From DASXUX01 sp036504595 (lineage in GTDB: Bacteria; Planctomycetota; SZUA-567; H5-PLA8): a stretch of DNA of 64,000 bases. The translations under genes and the position numbers were made by a program. Positions 57,670 through 64,000 of the stretch are shown in pieces. The stretch covers positions 1 through 64,000 of the forward strand of contig DASXUX010000073.1 of assembly GCA_036504595.1 (NCBI GenBank), read 5' to 3'. The first letter of the stretch is position 1; each line of letters starts with the position of its first letter. The notes below the pieces were generated by a model that was not told the origin of the DNA, did no database searches, and worked only from the letters and a program-made list of their open reading frames with translations.

Positions 57670-60600
57670 TGACGAACATTCCCCCGCTTGCATCCGAATA
57701 ACTGTAGTCCACGTTCACAGTTCCTTGATAGACGACACCTCCCAAGACCATTGCGAGATGAACCGTCAGCGGGTACTTCTGCTTCGGCTTGTAACTTAAG
57801 CTGTTGGTGATGCCTTCGCTTTCCAGTCCAAGCTGGTCCAATCGCGAGCCGCCAAACGTAACGGTGATCGCGGCTTTGCTCCCCGCGGCGGTCCTCGTGC
57901 TGCCTTTCGCAGGCTTGGGATACTTGACCTGGATTTTCTTCAGCACGGCTTGCTCTTTGGTGAGCTGCTTTCCTTTTGCCGAAATGCGCGCGTCGCCCAC
58001 GATGTTGCCGACGCCGATCGAGAGATCCGTTGACTGCGACAGGTCGATCCCCGCAGACAATTCCACCGTTCCCTGGAACGTCAGCGTGTCGTCTTTCTTT
58101 CCGAACAGGCATTTGCCGCTAAGCTTCATCGACTCAAATGCGTGACTTTGCGGCTGCGCCGTGATATCCGGCAGAGTGCCGACTTCCGACCCGGAAACCG
58201 GAATCATGGTCCGAGCTACCCGCGTGACGATTCCGCCTTGCGAAGCCGTCGTGGTCGCAACGTAAACCTTCGCCCGATCGAACTCCGTCGCGAGCGCCGT
58301 CCCGCTCACCGGATCGCGCCCATTGCTGAAGTCGGTCTCGTACGTTTCGCCGGCGTCACTGGCCAAAACGTTAAAGTCAATTGCGCCGCCGAAACTTCCG
58401 GTCACCTGAAGGCTCAAACCGTTCAGCGGATCCACCGCAGCCGCTTGGGTCTGCGCAAGATTGATCCCCTGCCCGCCTGAACGCGGGGCCAGCGTGACCA
58501 GCGTCGCGGTCCCCGGCTGGCTGGTGCCGTATCCGTCCGACGCGAAGACCTGCACCAGATAGCTGCCTTCCGCCGCGAAGGCGCGCGTGACCTCTTTTCC
58601 GGTGATCGGCGCGCCGTTTTCCACATTGTCCAAAATGAAGTGCCATGTGAAACTCAGGGGCAAACCGGAGACGGCGACCCCTTCCGCCGAGAAAGAGACG
58701 TCGGTGTTCGTGCGCGCTGGGTTGCGCGAAATGCTGATGCTGGTGACGGACGGCGGCGTGTAGTTCGCCGGCGCAACGCTGATCTTCAGCGTCTTCGTGT
58801 CGCTGCCCGATGCGCTCGTTGCAGTCAATTGAACGTTGAATTTCCCGGACGCGCTGGGCGTGCCGCTGAGCGTCGTTCCCGAAAGGCCCAGCCACGACGG
58901 CAGCCCCGAAGCCGAGAAGCTAAGCGTGCCATCGCCGCTCGCCGCGATCGTGTAACTGAACGCCTGCCCTGCCTGGCCCGACGCCGCCAAGGCGCTATTG
59001 ATGCTGGGCGCCGTGCCGGTGATCGTCAGTTCCAACGTGGCCGAACCCGAGCCACTGACGTTGCTGGCGCTGATCGTCACCTGAAGTTTGGTCACGGCCT
59101 CTGTCGGCTTGCCGCTGAGCTGCCCCGTTCCGCGGTCGATTTGAAGGCCGGCGGGAAGGCTCGTCGCATCGAAACCCGTCGGGGAGTTCGTCGCCGTGAT
59201 TTGATAGTTGAACGACGCGCCAATGCTGCCGCTCGCACTCGCCGCGCTGGTAATCGCCGGCGGCAACGGATTGATCGTAATTCCCGATTGCGAGCCGTTG
59301 ATGCTCGCAGAGACCGCGTCTGTAACGGTGATGCTCTGCGTGCCCGGCGTGTTCAACGTGGCGGGGAACGTTTTGGCTCCCGCATCGCCGCTCACAAAAC
59401 TATAGTCGCCCGGCAGCGCCGCCCCGGCGTCGCTGCTGGTGAAATGCACCTTCCCCGTGTATCCGGCAGCCGTGTTTCCGCATGAATCCTTCGCTCTTAC
59501 CGTCACGCTCCACGCCGTGCCGCTTTGTGTGGGCGAAGGGAACCCCGTGACCGCCAGCGTCGTCGCCGGCCCCGGGTTGATCGTGATGTTGGACTGCCGG
59601 CCGTTGATACTCGGCATCGCTTTGTCGGTCGCGGTAATCGACTGCGACCCTGCCGTCTTCAGTATGGCCCCAAACGTCTTCGTACCCGCGTCGGCGGAGA
59701 CAAAAGTGTAGTCGTCCGGCAATGCGGCCGCGCCGTCGCTACTCGCGAAGCGTATCGCGCCTGTATACCCAGCCGCGATATTGCCATTGGCGTCCCGCGC
59801 CGTTACGGTGAAGCTCCCCGGCGCTCCAGCCGTGCTCGACGAGGGGAATCCGCTGACCCCAACGGCGCTGACCGTTCCCGCCGCAACCTTGAACGAACTG
59901 CTGATGGCAGTGGTCAGGTTTCCGTCGCTCGCAATAAGTGTGTAGCCGTTTCCAGACTTGTCGATCGACAAGCCGCTAAAGGCCGCGACCCCGTTTACAG
60001 CGGACGTCGTATTCGTCCCACCGAGCGTCCCGCTGCCCGGATTTGTGTAGATGGCCAAGGTCACATTTGAGCTGTCATTCCCCACAACGTTGCCGTTGGC
60101 ATCGAGTACGGTCACGCCAATCTGCGTGCTGAACGCAGTGCCGGCGACACAATCGGTTGGCTGCGCGGTGAACGCCAGCTTCGTCGCCGCACCATAGTTG
60201 ATGTTGAAGGGCATGCTGATGGCGCCTGTCAACGAACCGTCTGTTGCCTGGAGGGTATATCCTGTGCCGACCTTATCGATCGACAGCCCACTGAAAGACG
60301 CCACCCCGTTGGCCGCCGCAACTTTGACAGTGCCGCCAAGCGTGGCGTTGCCTGGGTTATTTTGAATTGCCAGGGTAACATCCGAGCCGTCGCTGACGGC
60401 AGTATTGCCATACGCATCCTGCACGGTTACCACCGGCTGCACGGGCAAATAGGCGCCGCCGTTCCCATTGCCAGGGTGCGTAGTAAACGCCAACTTGGAT
60501 GCCGGCCCGGCATTGACCTGGATGCCAGCCTGTGATCCGTTGATATTGGAGTTGTTTTTATCAGTGGCCGTGATGCTCTGCGCCCCCGCCGTTTTCAGCG

Positions 60601-63600
60601 TGGCAGAGAGCGTCTTTACGCCGTTGTCGCTGCTGGTGAAGGTATACTCCCCCGGCAAAACCGCCGCCGGGTCGCTGCTCGTGAAATGCACGGTTCCGCG
60701 ATAGTTTGTGGCGGTATTCCCAACAGCGTCCTTGGCCGTAACTGTGAAGCTGCCGGGATTGCCTGCGGTCCCCGGCGACGCAAAGCCCGAGACTTGAAAC
60801 CCGCTCGCTTGTACATCAATGCTAATTTGCACACCCAGGATGCTGCCGACAACCGTGTCGGTTGCAGTAATGTTCTGGGCGCCGGCCGTCTTCAGCGTCG
60901 CCGTGAAGTTCCTGGTCCCCTGGTCGCCGCTCACAAACGTGTAGTCGCTGGGCAACACGGCGTTGGCGTCAGTGCTGCTGAAGTGAATCGTGCCAGTATA
61001 AGTTGCCACCGCATTTCCATAGGCGTCGGTGCCTGACACGGTCAGGCTGCTTGCCGTGCCGGAAATCACGGGCGATGCGAATCCGCTCACTCGCAATCGG
61101 CTCGCGCCGGCGGCGCTGACCGTGATGTTTCCTCGCGTGCCGTTGATGCTGCCGTTGAACTTGTCCATCACTGTCACCGCGTGCACGCCTGCCGTCTTCA
61201 GCGTGACGGCAAACAGATGCTTGCCGGCATCACCGGCGATAAAGGTATAGTCCGTGGGAAGATCCGCTGCGCCATCGCTGCTTGTAAAGTGCACCGCACC
61301 CAAGTATCCCGTGGCTAAGTTATGGTACGCGTCCATTGCCAGTACGGTGGAGTTCGCAGTCACTCCGGCCGGAATCGCGGATGGAATATCCAAAATGCTG
61401 AACGTACTTGGCGGCCCGGGTGTTCCCGTGAACTGAACCGTGCTGATCGATTGCGCGCCCGATGCATCCGTCGCCACCAATCGAAAAACATAGAGGTCCG
61501 CGGCGTCGGGCGTGAAGGTTGGATTGGCGACTGTCGTCGAAGAGAAATCCGCATTGGACCAGGAAGGCTTATGGATGAGGGTCCACTCCCAGCTTGTCGC
61601 GGTCTGCGGACTGGTCCCCAACTGCCGCGCCGTTCCAACAATTGCGGATGTCTTGTCGATCGTCGCAACATCGCCGAGTGCGGGAACGCCCTTGCGGATC
61701 AAATGGGCGTCTCGATCGGCAATAAAGACGGAGTTCGCTGGTCCCGTGCCCACGCCCGATATTCTGCCGAACGTCGCCTGGCTGCCCGTGCCATCGGCGT
61801 CGCCGTTGTAATCCAAGTTTCCGGCAACCGTGCTGACCGCTCCAGCGGGCGTCACCTTGCGGATCAGGGAATAGTCGCCAACAAAGAGGTTCCCCGCGGC
61901 ATCGATGCTGACGCAACTTGGCTCTACAAAGCGTGCCGCGGCGCCTGTGCCGTCAATGGCGCCGTACACTTGGGGAATACCCGCCAGCGTGCTGACGACG
62001 TGATCGGGCGTGATCAAACGAAGCGTTGCATTCATTGTGTCGGCGACGTAAAGATTCCCTGAACTATCTACGGCGACACTTTGCGGAGAAAAAAAGCGCG
62101 CGTCCGTCCCCGGGCCATCCTCGCTGCCTCTTACACCTGGAGATCCCGCAATCGTGCTGACCACGCCCGCCGGTGTGATCATGCGGATCGTGTTTCCAGA
62201 GGCTTCTGCGATGTAAATATTTTCATCGCGATCAATGGCGATGCCTGTGGGATAATTGAACTGGGCCTCGCTTGCGTTCCCATCGGCATGGCCGCGCACT
62301 CCCGCCTGTCCGGCAAAAGTCGTTACGACGCCCGCCGGCGTGACCTTGCGGATAGTGTGGTTGTTCTGGTCGGCAACGTAGATGTTTCCTGAACTATCCA
62401 GCGCCAGCCCTGTCGGACCGGCAAATCGCGCGTCTGCTCCTGTGCCATCGGCGCTGCCGTCCAGTCCGGCCAGTCCCGCAACAGTCGTAATGACCCCATC
62501 CGGCGTAATCTTCCGAACCGTGCAGTTGAGCTCCGTCGTATAGACATTGCCGACCGCGTCCGCGACCACTCCAGTTGGGTAATAGAAATGTGCCGCGTTG
62601 CCGGTGCCGTCCGAACCGCCGGCGCCATCGTCGGCGCCGGCGATGATCGTGGCCATGCCGCCGGACGTCACTTTGAAAACGCAGTTGGCGCTACAATCGG
62701 TGACATACAGATATCCGCCACCCGCCACTGCGATGTCTGCAACTTGCCTGAATCGCGCAGCGCTGCCGGTACCCTCGATGATGCAGATATCATTGCTGGC
62801 ACTGCCCGCGTTCCACTGGCCGGCCAAAGTAGTGACCTGGCCACCCGGAGTAATCTTGCGCACCCGTGAGTAGTCGGCGACGTAAACCGTTCCGGCGCTG
62901 TCCACGGCAAGCCCCGTGGGCTGCTCAAACCGCGCGGCATCCCCAGTGCCATCGTCAATGCCCGTGTTGCCAGCGCTGCCGGCAAAGGTGGTGACCAAGC
63001 CGTCGGGCGTAATCTTGCGGATGGTGTAGTTGACGGAATCGGCCACGTACAGGTTGCCCGAACTGTCGCAGGCCAAGCCTTTGGGATACGAGAAGCGCGC
63101 CTCGATCCCAGGGCCATCGACGCTCCCGGACTGACCGGCGACGCCCGCGATGGTGCTGACCGTGCCCATGGGCGTGATTTTGCGGATCGTACAGCTCTGG
63201 GTATCCGAGACATAGACGTTCCCCGCCTGATCAACAGCAATACCTGTGGGACCGTTGAACTGCGCAGCACTGCCGATGCCATCGTCACTGCCGCTGTCTT
63301 CGGTCCCCGCCAGTGTTCCGACGACCCCGAAGGGATTGATCTTTCGAATCATATTGTGGCTGCTGTCTGCAACGTACACATTGCCGGCGCTGTCAACGGC
63401 CAAGTGATAAGCATAGGAGAACTCGGCCGCGCTGCCTTGTCCGTCGAAAGCAAAGTCTTCTCCGACACGGCCGGCGAGGGTGGTCACCATCCCGCCGGGA
63501 GACATCTTTCGAATCGTGCAGTTATTCCTGTCGCTGATGTATGCGTTCCCGGCACTATCGACGGCAATTCCCCAGGGGCAGAAGAATCGCGCGGAAAGCG

Positions 63601-63778
63601 CCGGACCGTCGCGGCAACCTGCTCCGGGCTCCGATGGCCGGACCAGCGTGGTGATCGTCAGGCTCTCAGCGCGCGCACTACTGCCGAGCAACAGGCCGCA
63701 GCCAGTGATCGCAAGGAGCACGAAGCGCACGCGCGCCGCTCGTCCTGATGCCGACAGTATCCTTGCGTAAACGCTCAT
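57659..63778 (-). CDS. Giant secreted NHL-repeat/Ig-like protein
   Basis: The protein has 2039 residues. ATG 63778 was chosen because a signal peptide (RVRFVLLAITGCGLLLGSSARA) follows and upstream sequence belongs to the next gene. Residues about 50-720 form eleven or more NHL-type beta-propeller repeats of about 56 residues, each with DSAGNVYVADxxNHTIRKITP and VVTTxAG motifs. Then come several 100-residue beta domains (HFTSSDGAADLPTDYTF...TLKTAGxQSITATD), two putative-Ig domains (SLPAGLQIDRGTGQLSGKP; AASGDGTLSFSASGLPSWLG), a PKD-like domain (FSAEGVAVSGLPLSFTW) and a C-terminal beta domain ending YSYSDASGGMFVTKK. It is a surface or matrix protein by architecture. Its stop lies 10 bases inside the recombinase fragment frame. 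Confidence 0.85.
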   Translation of the reverse strand: MSVYARILSASGRAARVRFVLLAITGCGLLLGSSARAESLTITTLVRPSEPGAGCRDGPALSARFFCPWGIAVDSAGNAYISDRNNCTIRKMSPGGMVTTLAGRVGEDFAFDGQGSAAEFSYAYHLAVDSAGNVYVADSSHNMIRKINPFGVVGTLAGTEDSGSDDGIGSAAQFNGPTGIAVDQAGNVYVSDTQSCTIRKITPMGTVSTIAGVAGQSGSVDGPGIEARFSYPKGLACDSSGNLYVADSVNYTIRKITPDGLVTTFAGSAGNTGIDDGTGDAARFEQPTGLAVDSAGTVYVADYSRVRKITPGGQVTTLAGQWNAGSASNDICIIEGTGSAARFRQVADIAVAGGGYLYVTDCSANCVFKVTSGGMATIIAGADDGAGGSDGTGNAAHFYYPTGVVADAVGNVYTTELNCTVRKITPDGVITTVAGLAGLDGSADGTGADARFAGPTGLALDSSGNIYVADQNNHTIRKVTPAGVVTTFAGQAGVRGHADGNASEAQFNYPTGIAIDRDENIYIAEASGNTIRMITPAGVVSTIAGSPGVRGSEDGPGTDARFFSPQSVAVDSSGNLYVADTMNATLRLITPDHVVSTLAGIPQVYGAIDGTGAAARFVEPSCVSIDAAGNLFVGDYSLIRKVTPAGAVSTVAGNLDYNGDADGTGSQATFGRISGVGTGPANSVFIADRDAHLIRKGVPALGDVATIDKTSAIVGTARQLGTSPQTATSWEWTLIHKPSWSNADFSSTTVANPTFTPDAADLYVFRLVATDASGAQSISTVQFTGTPGPPSTFSILDIPSAIPAGVTANSTVLAMDAYHNLATGYLGAVHFTSSDGAADLPTDYTFIAGDAGKHLFAVTLKTAGVHAVTVMDKFNGSINGTRGNITVSAAGASRLRVSGFASPVISGTASSLTVSGTDAYGNAVATYTGTIHFSSTDANAVLPSDYTFVSGDQGTRNFTATLKTAGAQNITATDTVVGSILGVQISIDVQASGFQVSGFASPGTAGNPGSFTVTAKDAVGNTATNYRGTVHFTSSDPAAVLPGEYTFTSSDNGVKTLSATLKTAGAQSITATDKNNSNINGSQAGIQVNAGPASKLAFTTHPGNGNGGAYLPVQPVVTVQDAYGNTAVSDGSDVTLAIQNNPGNATLGGTVKVAAANGVASFSGLSIDKVGTGYTLQATDGSLTGAISMPFNINYGAATKLAFTAQPTDCVAGTAFSTQIGVTVLDANGNVVGNDSSNVTLAIYTNPGSGTLGGTNTTSAVNGVAAFSGLSIDKSGNGYTLIASDGNLTTAISSSFKVAAGTVSAVGVSGFPSSSTAGAPGSFTVTARDANGNIAAGYTGAIRFASSDGAAALPDDYTFVSADAGTKTFGAILKTAGSQSITATDKAMPSINGRQSNITINPGPATTLAVTGFPSPTQSGTAWSVTVRAKDSCGNTAAGYTGKVHFTSSDAGAALPGDYSFVSGDAGAKTFPATLNTPGTQSITVTDAVSASINGSQSGITINPLPPAITSAASASGSIGASFNYQITATNSPTGFDATSLPAGLQIDRGTGQLSGKPTEAVTKLQVTISASNVSGSGSATLELTITGTAPSINSALAASGQAGQAFSYTIAASGDGTLSFSASGLPSWLGLSGTTLSGTPSASGKFNVQLTATSASGSDTKTLKISVAPANYTPPSVTSISISRNPARTNTDVSFSAEGVAVSGLPLSFTWHFILDNVENGAPITGKEVTRAFAAEGSYLVQVFASDGYGTSQPGTATLVTLAPRSGGQGINLAQTQAAAVDPLNGLSLQVTGSFGGAIDFNVLASDAGETYETDFSNGRDPVSGTALATEFDRAKVYVATTTASQGGIVTRVARTMIPVSGSEVGTLPDITAQPQSHAFESMKLSGKCLFGKKDDTLTFQGTVELSAGIDLSQSTDLSIGVGNIVGDARISAKGKQLTKEQAVLKKIQVKYPKPAKGSTRTAAGSKAAITVTFGGSRLDQLGLESEGITNSLSYKPKQKYPLTVHLAMVLGGVVYQGTVNVDYSYSDASGGMFVTKK

Positions 63779-63819
63779 GTTGCGATCCCGGTGCCTGATG
63801 CCGATTAAATGCCCGACGC

Positions 63820-64000
63820 TACTGCGCTCGCCTGCCCACAAACGTTCCACCGCTTTGGTCGGAGTACATATAATCAACAGGCGCGATCGTTTCATAGGAA
63901 ACACCACCCAGGACAATCGCGGTCTGAATGCGCCGAAGATACTTGGTTTTCTGAGTCAGCGTACGGCTGCTCGTAATGCCCTCAGTGTCCAGGCCTTTGT
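63820..64000 (-). CDS. 3' end of a paralogue of the giant secreted protein
   Basis: The last 59 codons on the minus strand read KGLDTEGITSSRTLTQKTKY, LRRIQTAIVLGGVSYETIAP, VDYMYSDQSGGTFVGRRAQ, then TAG at 63820. This matches the C-terminus of the 57659 protein (GLESEGITNSLSYKPKQKYP, LAMVLGGVVYQG, VDYSYSDASGGMF). The gene continues beyond the right edge. Only 41 bases separate it from the next ATG, so the two are tandem duplicates in one transcription unit. Confidence 0.85.

Overview
This 64 kb window is GC-rich and gene-dense, and looks like a chromosome segment of a Planctomycetota-type bacterium (PVC superphylum; an uncertain assignment, with Verrucomicrobiota or Armatimonadota as alternatives). 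The evidence is the gene content: two Tat-exported Gfo/Idh/MocA oxidoreductases, a DUF1080 protein, HEAT-repeat secreted proteins, a URO-D-like methyltransferase-fold protein, parallel beta-helix proteins, a candidate heparinase-II/III-like lyase and very large secreted multi-repeat proteins. Housekeeping anchors are ileS, nadD, recJ and tex.

Layout. 0-7 kb: an AraC-like protein cut by the left edge, a repeat-filled gap, a 928-aa TPR lipoprotein, a membrane-anchored discoidin protein, an FmdB-type zinc ribbon and an exported alpha/beta hydrolase. 7-13 kb: ileS behind a promoter, a foldable leader and an intrinsic terminator; a divergent HTH/small-protein pair sharing an operator; a zinc-ribbon/DUF1080 membrane protein. 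13-27 kb: exported oxidoreductases, HEAT proteins, a beta-helix protein, a clipped HicB and a nitroreductase. 27-34 kb: a two-gene secreted polysaccharide-degradation unit. 34-48 kb: histidine kinase, nadD, a 1698-aa nine-repeat surface protein, a GH36-like barrel protein, a Mut7-C nuclease, recJ and a membrane partner. 48-53.5 kb: a second AraC-like paralogue and a swollen Tex. 53.5-57.7 kb: a scar of mobile DNA (tape-measure fragment, PAS-kinase fragment, FAD oxidase, 3' half of tRNA-Pro as a probable att site, tyrosine-recombinase fragment). 57.7-64 kb: two tandem giant secreted proteins, the second cut by the right edge.

The most unusual property is the repeats. Several unrelated short repeat families occur both between genes and in frame inside them. 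(A) A GC-rich palindrome that encodes nearly the same peptide (PAS-V/L-PAG-R/T-D/E-AG) in both orientations sits in at least seven genes, including ileS and tex. (B) A GCAGCC-stem palindrome encodes GSQQxTEAARGT in two unrelated proteins. (C) The CGCAATCC palindrome and (D) an ACCGCGACCGTAAGG element abut gene 3' ends and supply stop codons. (E) Heptanucleotide arrays of many different sequences are mostly arranged as long inverted repeats. (F) Nonamer arrays encode TED/AED. The two AraC-like paralogues carry several families in their linkers. The system resembles Rickettsia palindromic elements combined with cyanobacterial STRR heptamers. Whether the insertions are tolerated, selected or mobilised by a protein encoded here cannot be decided from this window.
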